Source of the DNA: Acidimicrobiaceae bacterium
GTDB taxonomy: Bacteria > Actinomycetota > Acidimicrobiia > Acidimicrobiales > UBA8592
Reading direction: 5' to 3'
Assembly (NCBI GenBank): GCA_002709645.1
Contig: PAQG01000006.1
Location: forward strand, 37,982 to 101,981
Length of the DNA: 64,000 nucleotides
The notes beneath the pieces are model-generated. The model was not told the DNA's origin. It worked only from the letters and a program-made list of their open reading frames with translations, and searched no databases. This document shows positions 28,547 to 38,606 of this stretch, one piece after another. Made by a program: the position numbers and the translations under genes. Numbering within the stretch: position 1 is the stretch's first letter; every line of letters begins with the position of its first letter.

Positions 28547-29012
28547 TTTTCAAGAGATATATCATATTGGGATAAGAGTTCCTGATCTATCAGAAGCAAT
28601 GAAAGAGATGGGAACTTCTTTAGGAGTGACATGGGCTGAACCTGTTGAGACTCCTGGACAGTCAATTTGGACACCTGAAATGGGGCAGATGAGTTTGCCT
28701 CTTAAATTTGTATATTCATGTGAAGGGCCCCAGCATCTTGAGCTGCTGGAGGGTCCTAAGGACTCCATCTGGGATGGCAGAAAGGATCCGGGAGTTCACC
28801 ATGTTGGAGTTTGGGTTGATGATGTAGCTCAAGAGACAGAACGCTTCATGAAACAAGGATGGACATTGATCGCTGCTGGAGTTTCACCAGACAAGGGTTA
28901 CGGTGGGTACACATATGTTGCACCCCCTAGTGGAACTATTGTTGAATTAGTATCACTGGCGATTAAACCAAGATTTGAACGTTGGTGGGCTGGTGGGTCT
29001 CTAACTAAGTAA
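28539..29012 (+). CDS. VOC (glyoxalase/bleomycin-resistance) family protein
   Basis: YHIGIRVPDLSEAMKEMGTSLGVTW...VHHVGVWVDDVAQETERFMKQGW...VELVS; start overlaps the Rieske stop. Confidence 0.85.
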   Translation: MFDFQEIYHIGIRVPDLSEAMKEMGTSLGVTWAEPVETPGQSIWTPEMGQMSLPLKFVYSCEGPQHLELLEGPKDSIWDGRKDPGVHHVGVWVDDVAQETERFMKQGWTLIAAGVSPDKGYGGYTYVAPPSGTIVELVSLAIKPRFERWWAGGSLTK

Positions 29013-29913
29013 AAAGAGCAAACAATTCCTGAAACGCTATGAATTGACCTCCACTAGTTGATGATGGGACAAGAATGGGATTCTCCAAACCAGCTTCATA
29101 CCACTTTTCTAATCCTTCCTTTACTTCAGTAGCCGACCCATAAAGTGTCACGTCACTAAGCCAGTCATCAGTCATCAAATTTGCTAAGGCTTCATAATTT
29201 TTTTGAGATATTGCCTCTTCAATACTTTCCATCTCTTTCTGGTATCCGGAAGCTTTCCAATAATTACGATAATTAGGAAGATTTACATACATCATGAGCG
29301 TTTTCCGATTTACTGCAGCAGCTGCCTCTCGATCCTCAGAGATACAAGTTGGGATCATACCACCAATAAAAAAATCATCCCGAATATTTGAATTTAACCT
29401 CATCCTTTCCAACGAACCAGCTAATGCGCTTCTAGCACCATTAGCAAGAACAACTCCATCACTTATTTCAGCCCCTAAGTTCATCATACGGTCTCTCATC
29501 GCAGCGATAATAATGGGAGGCAATTCACCCACTCTCTCAGCTTCTTTGAAAATTTGAACAAAATTTTGCATATCCGACAAAGGTTTACCCGTCGTAAGCG
29601 ATAGGCAATCATTCATTGGACCATGGCTTACACCGACACCAAAGCGAAATCTTCCATTTGATACCTCATGGATAAAAGAAGCAGAAGATGCATAATCATG
29701 GGGGTGTCGAGTATAGATATTTACTATTGAGGTTCCGAAAGGGATTTGGCTCGTTCTTTCAGCAATACCCTGACATAAACCCATAGCGTCGCCAAAGCTC
29801 GGACAGTAAATCCCAGAGAAACCCCTCTCTTCAATTTCAACTGCTAAATCTAAAGTAACTGCCCGCCGTCCCGGAACCGCAGCGAGCGATACAGATGGGA
29901 TTCTATTACTCAA
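29005..29913 (-). CDS. LLM class flavin/F420-dependent oxidoreductase
   Basis: AVEIEERGFSGIYCPSFGDAMGLCQGIAERTSQIPFGTSIVNIYTRHPHDYASSASFIHEVSNGRFRFGVGVSHGP; listed ORF begins at 30045 inside the upstream ACAD, so a TTG near 29913 is more likely. Confidence 0.85.
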   Translation of the reverse strand: MSNRIPSVSLAAVPGRRAVTLDLAVEIEERGFSGIYCPSFGDAMGLCQGIAERTSQIPFGTSIVNIYTRHPHDYASSASFIHEVSNGRFRFGVGVSHGPMNDCLSLTTGKPLSDMQNFVQIFKEAERVGELPPIIIAAMRDRMMNLGAEISDGVVLANGARSALAGSLERMRLNSNIRDDFFIGGMIPTCISEDREAAAAVNRKTLMMYVNLPNYRNYWKASGYQKEMESIEEAISQKNYEALANLMTDDWLSDVTLYGSATEVKEGLEKWYEAGLENPILVPSSTSGGQFIAFQELFALFT

Positions 29914-31120
29914 TTCGCAACCCAGAGATAGCACGACTGATAACAAGTTGTTGTATCTGCTCGGTTCCTTCAAAAATATCGTGGATCTTCGCGTCTCTGT
30001 GCCACCGTTCAACAGGATATTCCCTGGTGTATCCATAGCCTCCAAGAATTTGGATAGCTCTTTCGGTAGCCCATACGGCTACCCGGCCAGCTTTCAGCTT
30101 CGCCATTGAGCCTTCGGCGTTCTCAAATTTTCCTTGCTTCCCAAGCCAAGCAGCTCTCCAAGCTAGCATCCTTGTCGCATCAATTTCTGTTGCTATGTCA
30201 GCGAGCATAAAAGCTATGCTTTGATTCTTAATGATAGGCTTTCCGAAGGCATAGCGTTCCTTAGCATATTCCAGTGAGTACTCATAAGCGGCTCTGGCGA
30301 CCCCAATAGCCTGGGCAGCGACTGCAGGCCTCGTGGCTTCAAATGTTTGCATAGCAGCTTGAGCGTTACCCTTTTTACCTGCTCGCACTCTAGCTAAACG
30401 TTCATCAAGTTTTTCTTTACCTCCGAGTAAACAACTACCAGGGACTTTCACATCATCTAAGACAACTTCAGCTGTATGACTTGCCCGAATCCCATGTTTC
30501 TTGTATTTTTGCCCCTGACTCAGCCCTGGAGTATCAGGCGGAACCACGAAACTCGAATGGCCTTTAGAACCAAGCTCTGGATCGATTACTGCAACTACTA
30601 CGTGAATATCTGCAATCCCACCGTTCGTAATCCAAGCTTTAGTTCCATTTAAAGTCCATTCATCTTTTGCTTCGTCATATTTAGCTGAAAGCCGATATCC
30701 ACCTACATCTGATCCAGCATCTGGCTCTGATGCGCAGAAAGCCCCAAGTTGAAGATTTTGCGCATCCCCATAACACTGAGGCACCCATTCCATTACTTGT
30801 TCACTAGTTCCAGAAGCAAAAATCCCTGCTGCTGCAAGTCCAGAACCCATAATTGCCATTCCAATTCCTGCATCACCCCAAAATAGTTCTTCAATCGCAA
30901 CTGGCATTGTTAAACCCGTTGGGTCGTTTGTCATAGCTTCAGCCATAAATTCCCAACCATAAAGGCCTATTTCAGCAGCCTGCTTAACTATCGGATAAGG
31001 GAATTCTTCCTTCTCATCCCATTCTTCAGCAGCAGGCCTAACAACTTCTTCGGCGAACCCATGCACCCAATTCTGGATCCCAATCTGGTCATCATTCAAC
31101 TCAAGTGAGAATTCAGCCAT
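29906..31120 (-). CDS. Acyl-CoA dehydrogenase family protein
   Basis: FCASEPDAGSDVGGYRLSAKYDEAKDEWTLNGTKAWITNGGIAD, IQILGGYGYTREYPVERWHRDAKIHDIFEGTEQIQQLVISR. Confidence 0.95.
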   Translation of the reverse strand: MAEFSLELNDDQIGIQNWVHGFAEEVVRPAAEEWDEKEEFPYPIVKQAAEIGLYGWEFMAEAMTNDPTGLTMPVAIEELFWGDAGIGMAIMGSGLAAAGIFASGTSEQVMEWVPQCYGDAQNLQLGAFCASEPDAGSDVGGYRLSAKYDEAKDEWTLNGTKAWITNGGIADIHVVVAVIDPELGSKGHSSFVVPPDTPGLSQGQKYKKHGIRASHTAEVVLDDVKVPGSCLLGGKEKLDERLARVRAGKKGNAQAAMQTFEATRPAVAAQAIGVARAAYEYSLEYAKERYAFGKPIIKNQSIAFMLADIATEIDATRMLAWRAAWLGKQGKFENAEGSMAKLKAGRVAVWATERAIQILGGYGYTREYPVERWHRDAKIHDIFEGTEQIQQLVISRAISGLRIE

Positions 31121-31265
31121 TTACAAATTACCTCTTTACCAATAAGTTCATCTTCCAAATTAACCCCTTGAAGATGAGATTAAAAATACTCCACCAGATT
31201 ACATCTCATTGTTTCTTGCCTTCTTGCATCATTCAAGCAGTAAACGGCATTACCATTTCTAAACA

Positions 31266-34200
31266 ATGACTGAAAACCACCCATCTAAGAAATTGGCGAA
31301 ATCATATATCCCATCTGAAGCAGAAGAGGCCATCAGTGCACTGTGGTCGCAAGTAGGAGCATTTCAGTCAAAAGCTGCTTCAAATAACAGGAAACCTTAC
31401 TCCATTGTGATTCCTCCACCGAATGTAACTGCAGCGCTACATTTAGGCCACGCGTTAAATAACACCATCCAAGATGTTCTTATTCGATATCACCGAATGG
31501 CTGGGTTTGCCACTATGTGGATGCCAGGCACTGACCATGCTGGAATAGCGACTCAGGCAGTGGTGGAGAAGCGATTGCTCAACGATGGAACGTCACGACT
31601 GGAGATCGGCAGAGATGCCTTTATTCAAAGGACTCAAGAGTGGAAAGACGAATACGAAGGAATCATTATTGACCAACTCATAGCTATGGGAGCTTCATGC
31701 GATTTCGATCGTACTCGATTTACGATGGATGAAATATGTGCAAACGCTGTTCGGCATGCCTTCTACACCTTGTTTCAGGATGGACTAATTTATCGCGGTA
31801 AACGTTTAGTTAACTGGGATCCCGTTTCTATGACTGCTTTAGCTGATGATGAAGTAGAAATGGAAGAAGTCGAAGGATTTATGTGGTACCTGAAATACCC
31901 CCTTGATGATGGATCAGGACATGTAACAGTCGCAACCACTCGCCCAGAAACCATGCTTGGGGACACGGCCGTAGCTGTCAACCCCAATGATTCCCTTGCT
32001 AATGATTTAGTGGGGAAAATGGTCCGATTACCGATCGTTAACCGGTTAATTCCAATCATTGCCGATGATTATGTCATCATGGCTGATCCAGAAAGTGAAG
32101 ACTCCAAAGCACGATATGCTTCCGGGTTCTTAAAAGTTACACCGGCACATGACCCTAATGACTGGGATATAGGACTTCGGCATGATCTACCTGTTATTAA
32201 CATCATGGGTCCAGATGCGAAAATTTCAAATCATTATGGCTGGGAAGATATCTCCGAGGAGTCTTCTAAGTTCATTGGGTTAACCAGAGAAGAAGCCCGA
32301 GAGGCTGTAATTGACTGGTTCAATGGCAATAATCTCCTTGAGGAAATTAGGCCTTACACTCATTCGGTTGGTCACTCTTATCGCAGCCATGTCCCCATTG
32401 AACCTTGGTTAAGTTCCCAATGGTACGTGGCCGTAACAGACGATCGTTTGCGAGGCTCCGCTTTACGAGCTCAAAACGAATCTCAAGTTCCTCCTCTCCC
32501 AGATGACGTCACGATAAGATCAGACTTAAAAGGCGATGGAGATCTTTCATTTGCTCCACAAAGATATGCCAGAACATACCATTCGTGGCACGAAGGGATC
32601 CGAGACTGGTGCATCTCACGTCAATTGTGGTGGGGACATCAAATTCCAGTTTGGGTACGTTTGGTTCCGGTGGAGAAAAGCCCTGTTCCTTTAAATACCG
32701 AAGGTTTGGATGTCGGTATCACTATTGAAAGCGAATGGACTCTAAAGGGTGCTGCTCACATGATTCGAGAAATTGGTGATGACATGATTGAAGAAGCCAT
32801 ATGTGTCCCCCCAGAAAATACGTTAAAGCGAATCGACTTAAACACACCAATTTCAGAAATTGAACTGATCTCTCAGATTGAAGACGAGGGATTCACCCGT
32901 GACCCTGATGTCCTTGATACCTGGTTCTCGTCAGCGCTCTGGCCACTTTCGACTATGGGCTGGCCATGGCCTGAAGATTTTCCTGAGACTGAAGGACTTC
33001 TTGAATTCTATAACCCCACCTCCGTCTTATCGACAGCGCGCGAAATCATAACCTTATGGGTTAGCCGAATGGTTATGTTCAATCGCTATTTTCTAAATGG
33101 GCAATTACCTTTTGAGGATGTTTTTATCCATGCAATGGTTCAGGATGGACATGGTCAGAAAATGTCAAAAAGTCTTGGGAATGGTGTAGATCCCCGCGAC
33201 ATCATATTTAGCCATGGCGCAGATGCTATGCGCTTTACTTTGGTTCAAATGACTACAGATACACAAGATGTGAGAATGCCAGTTGAAATGGTTTGCCCTC
33301 ATACGGGGATAGCATTTAAGCCAGAGTTTGTAGCTACTCCGGAAGGATACCTAGTTGCTGCACCTATACAATCTTCCCCTGAAGACGGTACGAAGAAAAT
33401 GGTAAGCGCTTATGGTGCAACTTCCGGTTCTGCCGAACCTGATGACCTTACTCCCTTGGCAAGAAACACTTCATCAAAGTTTGATCTAGGGAGGAATTTT
33501 GCAAACAAACTTTGGAATGCAACGCGCTTCGCTTTAGGAAGGATTGATACCTCACCTGATATAAGAATTTCCCTAGATTCTCGCCCATTTGCCGATAGGT
33601 GGATAGTCGCTCGTTTAGCTAAGACCGTCACGGCACTAGAGAGTGCCTTAGCTTCTTACCAGTTTAATACCTTCGCCGACACTCTTTACGATTTTGTTTG
33701 GCATGATGTTTGTGATCGTTATTTAGAAGTTATAAAACCAACGATTGACAATGACCCTCAACAGCAGGCGATTCTTGCAAACATTCTTGATGCGGTACTT
33801 AGAATAATGCACCCTGTTTGCCCATTTGTTACAGAAACTCTCTGGCCTCATGTACGAGAAGCAAAACGATCAGACCTAGATGAAATTGCACTACCTGACT
33901 CAGAGATTCTTGCTGTCGCTGATTGGCCAAAGGTTACTCCTGATAATTTAAGCTCTAACGAAATACTAGAAACTTTTGAAAGAGCCAATAATCTTGTTGG
34001 TCTTCTTCGGTCAGCCCGCGCTGAACAAAAAGTTAAACCCAAACAAATGATTCAACTTCATGTTTCACGAACTATCCACGATCTCTTAGATTCTACGAAT
34101 GGATTCATAGAGGTTCTTGCTGGAATTGAAGAGGTCACCATTCTTGATAAAACTGCTGACCTGAAATCAACTCTTTTAACGTTTGAAGGTGAAGAGATCC

Positions 34201-34427
34201 GAATTTCTGGACTTGTAAATGAGGTTGACCTTGAGGCTCAAAAAAATCGGTTAACTAAGTTAGTTGAAGATAAACGGAAACAAGTGACAGGATTTCAGAC
34301 TCGACTTAAGAACCCAGGTTATTTACAAAATGCTAAACCTGACGTGATTGCAGAAACAAGGAAGATGCTTCAAGAGGCTGAAGCTGATTTGCTAGCAGCA
34401 GAGAATTCGTTGAGAAACTTAGAGTAG
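31266..34427 (+). CDS. valS: Valine--tRNA ligase
   Basis: IPPPNVTAALHLGHALNNTIQDVLIRYHRMAGFATMWMPGTDHAGIATQ, KMSKSLGNGVDPRDI, TTRPETMLGDTAVAVNP, C-terminal coiled coil. Confidence 0.96.
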   Translation: MTENHPSKKLAKSYIPSEAEEAISALWSQVGAFQSKAASNNRKPYSIVIPPPNVTAALHLGHALNNTIQDVLIRYHRMAGFATMWMPGTDHAGIATQAVVEKRLLNDGTSRLEIGRDAFIQRTQEWKDEYEGIIIDQLIAMGASCDFDRTRFTMDEICANAVRHAFYTLFQDGLIYRGKRLVNWDPVSMTALADDEVEMEEVEGFMWYLKYPLDDGSGHVTVATTRPETMLGDTAVAVNPNDSLANDLVGKMVRLPIVNRLIPIIADDYVIMADPESEDSKARYASGFLKVTPAHDPNDWDIGLRHDLPVINIMGPDAKISNHYGWEDISEESSKFIGLTREEAREAVIDWFNGNNLLEEIRPYTHSVGHSYRSHVPIEPWLSSQWYVAVTDDRLRGSALRAQNESQVPPLPDDVTIRSDLKGDGDLSFAPQRYARTYHSWHEGIRDWCISRQLWWGHQIPVWVRLVPVEKSPVPLNTEGLDVGITIESEWTLKGAAHMIREIGDDMIEEAICVPPENTLKRIDLNTPISEIELISQIEDEGFTRDPDVLDTWFSSALWPLSTMGWPWPEDFPETEGLLEFYNPTSVLSTAREIITLWVSRMVMFNRYFLNGQLPFEDVFIHAMVQDGHGQKMSKSLGNGVDPRDIIFSHGADAMRFTLVQMTTDTQDVRMPVEMVCPHTGIAFKPEFVATPEGYLVAAPIQSSPEDGTKKMVSAYGATSGSAEPDDLTPLARNTSSKFDLGRNFANKLWNATRFALGRIDTSPDIRISLDSRPFADRWIVARLAKTVTALESALASYQFNTFADTLYDFVWHDVCDRYLEVIKPTIDNDPQQQAILANILDAVLRIMHPVCPFVTETLWPHVREAKRSDLDEIALPDSEILAVADWPKVTPDNLSSNEILETFERANNLVGLLRSARAEQKVKPKQMIQLHVSRTIHDLLDSTNGFIEVLAGIEEVTILDKTADLKSTLLTFEGEEIRISGLVNEVDLEAQKNRLTKLVEDKRKQVTGFQTRLKNPGYLQNAKPDVIAETRKMLQEAEADLLAAENSLRNLE

Positions 34428-34447
34428 CGGCACCTACAAATTTGGTT

Positions 34448-35467
34448 CTATTTCTCTTGATTGATCCAGACTGTCCTTTGTGGAAATGGCATCTGTATTC
34501 CTTCAGCGTCAAAAGCTTCCTTGAGACGGATACGTAACTCTCGAGCTACTGCCCATTGCTCAGATGGATCTGTCTTTGCAACTAACCGGAGAGTGATTCC
34601 ATCAATTCCGAGGTTCTGAACCCCCACAACCTGTGGCTCTTCTATTATGTCACCAGCTGTAAATGTTTCGTCTTCCCAGAGCTCAACAGCTACACGCTTC
34701 ATAACATCTTGTGCGTGTCGTAAGTCAGTGTCATACGCTACATCAACATCTAGAACTGCGCGTGACCACACTTGGGATCGGTTTCCTACTCGTGCTATTT
34801 CTCCATTGGGGACGTACCAAACACTTCCATTCGTATCTCTAAGGATTGTTGTGCGTAACGTCATGCGCTCAACAGTTCCCGATGCGATCCCAACGTCTAC
34901 TGAATCTCCAACCCCATACTGATCCTCGACAAGCATAAACATGCCCGAAAGAAAATCTTTTACAATTGACTGGGCTCCGAAACCGACAGCAACGCCTACT
35001 ATTCCTGCACCGGCAATAAGCGGTCCTAGATTAACGCCTATCTCCCCGAGTGCCATTAGGGCGACAACCGTCCAGATTGCAAGGTTTGCAATGCTGGACA
35101 AAACTGAGGTCAAAGTTTCTGTCCTGGCTTTCGTCCTTAATTCGGCTTGTTCATCGCGAAGTACTTTCCCAGCTTTTACTTTCCCTTTAATTTTTTGAAG
35201 TTGTGCCAATGCCCTGCTTTGACGTTCATCTGTTAAACGCTCCCCAAAGTGGGTAATAGTTTTCCGCATCAAGCGAGAAGCAATAAAACCTGCGAGCACA
35301 ACAACGATTATTGTTAAGGGTTTATCAACTGCCCACCCGATAATTGATGAAAGAGTTTTATTCCCTGATGCGTCGAAGACCCACTCACAAATCTGCCCGG
35401 GATCATTCCCACATGCATCAATTAACTCATTATTTCCTGACTGGTATGCGAATAATTCTCTGATCAT
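34448..35467 (-). CDS. Mechanosensitive ion channel (MscS family)
   Basis: LGPLIAGAGIVGVAVGFGAQSIVKDFLSGMFMLVEDQYGVGDSVDVG...TTILRDTNGSVWYVPNGEI. Confidence 0.92.
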   Translation of the reverse strand: MIRELFAYQSGNNELIDACGNDPGQICEWVFDASGNKTLSSIIGWAVDKPLTIIVVVLAGFIASRLMRKTITHFGERLTDERQSRALAQLQKIKGKVKAGKVLRDEQAELRTKARTETLTSVLSSIANLAIWTVVALMALGEIGVNLGPLIAGAGIVGVAVGFGAQSIVKDFLSGMFMLVEDQYGVGDSVDVGIASGTVERMTLRTTILRDTNGSVWYVPNGEIARVGNRSQVWSRAVLDVDVAYDTDLRHAQDVMKRVAVELWEDETFTAGDIIEEPQVVGVQNLGIDGITLRLVAKTDPSEQWAVARELRIRLKEAFDAEGIQMPFPQRTVWINQEK

Positions 35468-35571
35468 GCAAAAAGGGTAGATAGTGAATGAGGTGAGCTA
35501 GGTGATGGTGATAAAAAAAATTCTGAATGTTCTGTGTTTCTAGCTAATTTCTCACTTTTAATAGATTTTGA

Positions 35572-35597
35572 TATAATATTTCTATGAATTTCATAGA
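35572..35597 (+). promoter_or_regulatory. Putative promoter -10 (TATAAT) with overlapping perfect palindrome TCTATGAA-T-TTCATAGA upstream of the mod operon
   Basis: TATAAT at 35572-35577; 8-bp-arm inverted repeat at 35581-35597; ATAGATTT repeated at 35561 and 35593. Confidence 0.6.
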
Positions 35598-35611
35598 TTT
35601 AGGAGTTTAAA

Positions 35612-36001
35612 ATGACTAACTTACGAATTGGTCAGGTCGCCTCACTTCTTGCATTAAGCGTTGATACTGTGCGGTCATGGATTGATGAAGGAAAAATTCC
35701 TGCCACAAGAACCGACGGTGGCCACCGAACTATAAGAGGCATTGATCTAGCACATTTCCTTCGGGAGTCCTACCAAGTGGCTCCCGATGAGAACACCCAC
35801 CTTTCAGCACGAAACCGTTTCGTCGGTTTAGTCACAAAAACCACCAAAGATGGAGTTATGGCCCAAATTGAGATCCAAGCTGGTGGTCACCGCTTCGTAT
35901 CTCTAATTTCTGCCGAGGCCGCAGAATCTATGGGGCTTGAACCGGGAGTTATTGCCGCTGCCGTTGTAAAATCAACAAACGTAGTAGTAGAACTTCCGTA
36001 A
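35612..36001 (+). CDS. Helix-turn-helix (excisionase/MerR-like) plus molybdate-binding TOBE domain regulator
   Basis: N-terminal LRIGQVASLLALSVDTVRSWIDEGKIPATRTDGGHRTI (HTH); C-terminal LSARNRFVGLVTKTTKDGVMAQIEIQAGGHRFVSLISAEAAESMGLEPGVIAAAVVKSTNVVVEL (TOBE); followed by modABC. Confidence 0.9.
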   Translation: MTNLRIGQVASLLALSVDTVRSWIDEGKIPATRTDGGHRTIRGIDLAHFLRESYQVAPDENTHLSARNRFVGLVTKTTKDGVMAQIEIQAGGHRFVSLISAEAAESMGLEPGVIAAAVVKSTNVVVELP

Positions 36002-36010
36002 TCAAGCCAC

Positions 36011-36757
36011 ATGATTACTTTTCAAAACTTCCGCTACTTTTCCCGCCTGAACGCTCCCCTAGCAATTGTTTTATTTCTAACCCTTTCATGTGGCTTGTCC
36101 GAGAACTCACTTCATGTAATGGCAGCATCCTCATTAACAGAAGCTTTTGAAGAAATAACAGAAGAATTCGAAAAGGAAACCCAGTTTGAAATTTCATTAA
36201 CCATTGCTGGAAGTGCTTCCCTTGCATCTCAAATTGAGGATGGAGCCAAAGTTGATGTCGTAGCTTTGGCAGATGAAGAAACTATGGCACGACTAGCTGA
36301 TACAAGAAGAATTGAGAGAGAAAACCTAGAAATCTTTGCTACTAACTACCTTGTTCTAGCCACCCCCTTGGAGAACCCTGGATCAATAGAAAACATCAGG
36401 GACCTCAAAGGAAGCGTCTCGGCAATTTGCGCTCCTCAGGTTCCTTGCGGGAAATTATCTTTTCAACTCGCTGCTCAAGAAAACGTAGATTTAAACCCCT
36501 CATCTTTTGAACCAAGCGTTAGATCCGTAAGAACAAAAATTGAATTGGGAGAAGTAGACGCAGGTCTTATTTACATAACCGATGTTAATTCAAGAATTAA
36601 TTTCATTCCCATTGAACAATCTGAGCAACTTAAAACAAATTATCCGATTGCATCCATTCAGGATGGGAAAATAGGATCAACAGATTTTATAGAGTTTGTA
36701 CTCTCTCCAGTCGGACAAAAGATCTTAAAGAAATACGGGTTTGGTGTTCCCTCATGA
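36011..36757 (+). CDS. modA: Molybdate ABC transporter substrate-binding protein
   Basis: Lipobox-like SCG; VMAASSLTEAFEEITEEFEKETQFEISLTIAGSASLASQIEDGAKVDVVALADE. Confidence 0.92.
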   Translation: MITFQNFRYFSRLNAPLAIVLFLTLSCGLSENSLHVMAASSLTEAFEEITEEFEKETQFEISLTIAGSASLASQIEDGAKVDVVALADEETMARLADTRRIERENLEIFATNYLVLATPLENPGSIENIRDLKGSVSAICAPQVPCGKLSFQLAAQENVDLNPSSFEPSVRSVRTKIELGEVDAGLIYITDVNSRINFIPIEQSEQLKTNYPIASIQDGKIGSTDFIEFVLSPVGQKILKKYGFGVPS

Positions 36758-37548
36758 TGAGAAGAGAATCAAGGTCAATTCCTCCCCTTCTTTGGACCGG
36801 CGCACTTATTACTTCTATCTTCCTCATCGTGCCATTCATCGGGTTATCACAAAGAACGCCATGGTCTATGTTCTTCCAAATCGTAAGTGAAGATGATGTC
36901 GTTCAATCCATCACATTGTCTCTGATCGTTGCCACATCTGCAACAATTATTTGTTTCCTACTTGGCCTTCCTTTGGGTTGGGTTTTAGCAAGAAGCCAAG
37001 CAAGAGGTCTGAAAGTAATAAGAGCAATAGTTCTGCTACCAATGGTTCTACCTCCAGTTGCTGGCGGTACCGCTTTATTATTTGCCCTAGGAAGAAAAGG
37101 TTTCATCGGCGAGAAATTAGATAGCTGGTTTGGCATAACATTGCCATTTACTACTGCTGGAGCAGTCGTTGCAGCAACATTCGTCTCTCTCCCTTTTTTC
37201 GTTTTAGCAATTGAAACAGCAGCATCTCAACTTGACCCACAGTTTGAAGAAAGCTCATTAAGTCTTGGTGCTACCCCAACACGAACTTTTTTTACCACAT
37301 CTCTTCCAATGGTAAAGTCAGCCATTTTTGCAGGCATAGCTTTATCCTGGGCTCGGGCCCTAGGAGAGTTCGGTGCGACAATAACTTTTGCAGGTGACAA
37401 TCCTGAAAGAACCCGCACACTCCCGTTGCAACTTTTCGTAGCGTTGGAAACCAATCCTGAACGAGCAGTGGTTCTCGGAATGCTCATGGTGGTTATATCC
37501 CTATCTGTACTAGTTGCCCTTCGGGGAAGATGGATAGGAACACAATGA
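36754..37548 (+). CDS. modB: Molybdate ABC transporter permease
   Basis: LGLPLGWVLARSQARG, LPMVLPPVAGGTALLFALGRKGFIG, LSWARALGEFGATITFAGDNPERTRTLPLQLF. Confidence 0.93.
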   Translation: MMRRESRSIPPLLWTGALITSIFLIVPFIGLSQRTPWSMFFQIVSEDDVVQSITLSLIVATSATIICFLLGLPLGWVLARSQARGLKVIRAIVLLPMVLPPVAGGTALLFALGRKGFIGEKLDSWFGITLPFTTAGAVVAATFVSLPFFVLAIETAASQLDPQFEESSLSLGATPTRTFFTTSLPMVKSAIFAGIALSWARALGEFGATITFAGDNPERTRTLPLQLFVALETNPERAVVLGMLMVVISLSVLVALRGRWIGTQ

Positions 37549-38606
37549 GTACAGTTCAGCTTTCGGGGTCAACCAATCTAGAAAAAAAACAATTTGAATT
37601 CTCTCTTAATACAAACAACAATAACCGCGTTTCTATAATTGGCCCTAACGGAGCTGGGAAGTCCACCCTGTTAAGAGTTATAGGAGGTCACCAACCCTTA
37701 GAAACTGGGACCCTGAGGGTCAATGGCGCTCTAGTCGATGCCCCCAGCGAGAAAATTTTTACACCCCCACATAAACGACATATCGTCTTACAACATCAAA
37801 ACGGAGGAGTGTTCCCCCACCTATCTGTCCAAGACAATATTGCTTTCCCCTTCCGGTCAAAGAAATATTCTAAAAGAAAAGCCCGTCTACGCATATCAGG
37901 CATTCTCAAAGAATTTGACCTACAGGCTATTCAGACACGCTTTCCGCATTCACTTTCAGGCGGGCAAAGAGCTCGAGTGGCTCTTGCCAGATCTGTAGCT
38001 AGTAATCCGGATTTCCTTTTGCTTGATGAACCTTGCGCTTCACTTGATGTTGAAGCGACCGCAGAAATCCACCAGCACCTTCGCTGCTTAGAAGCGACAT
38101 TGCTTATAGCTACACACAATCCCATCGAAACTATGAAATTGACTGATTACATCATCGCTATTGAACAAGGAAAAGTAATCCAACAAGGAAATATTAAAGA
38201 GCTAACGTCCAAACCAGCCACACCATGGATAAGTAAATTCCTAGATTTGAATCTCGTATCTGGAAAGGCAACCGGTTACGACTTGGAGCTCAGCAATGGC
38301 GAACGATTGCACCTACCCAGAAAACATTTTGGCCCTGTCCAAGTCAGCTTCCCTAGCTCCTCGATCGCAATCCACACAGAAGAACCAACTGGCTCCCCTA
38401 GAAACAGGTGGGAAGCTACTGTTTCAAGCCTGAACACTGATGGAGATCTAGTCAGGATCAGTCTGAACGGTTCTTTTTTTTCTCGTGCAACTATTACGGA
38501 TACCTCATTTAAGGAATTAGGAATTAAATTAGGGAGTCATTGCTGGGCATCAATAAAGTCAACTGAATTAATGGTGCTTCCATCTATGGATCCTGATACA
38601 AAGTGA
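37545..38606 (+). CDS. modC: Molybdate ABC transporter ATP-binding protein
   Basis: IGPNGAGKSTLLRVIGG, LSGGQRARVALARSVASNPDFLLLDEPCASLD, C-terminal TOBE-like region; listed start 37530. Confidence 0.92.
   Translation: MSTVQLSGSTNLEKKQFEFSLNTNNNNRVSIIGPNGAGKSTLLRVIGGHQPLETGTLRVNGALVDAPSEKIFTPPHKRHIVLQHQNGGVFPHLSVQDNIAFPFRSKKYSKRKARLRISGILKEFDLQAIQTRFPHSLSGGQRARVALARSVASNPDFLLLDEPCASLDVEATAEIHQHLRCLEATLLIATHNPIETMKLTDYIIAIEQGKVIQQGNIKELTSKPATPWISKFLDLNLVSGKATGYDLELSNGERLHLPRKHFGPVQVSFPSSSIAIHTEEPTGSPRNRWEATVSSLNTDGDLVRISLNGSFFSRATITDTSFKELGIKLGSHCWASIKSTELMVLPSMDPDTK

Noticed and set aside
31121-31265. Possible T-box leader upstream of valS
   Set aside because: No T-box consensus (AGGGTGGNACCGCG-like) and no large antiterminator fold in the 145-nt interval.
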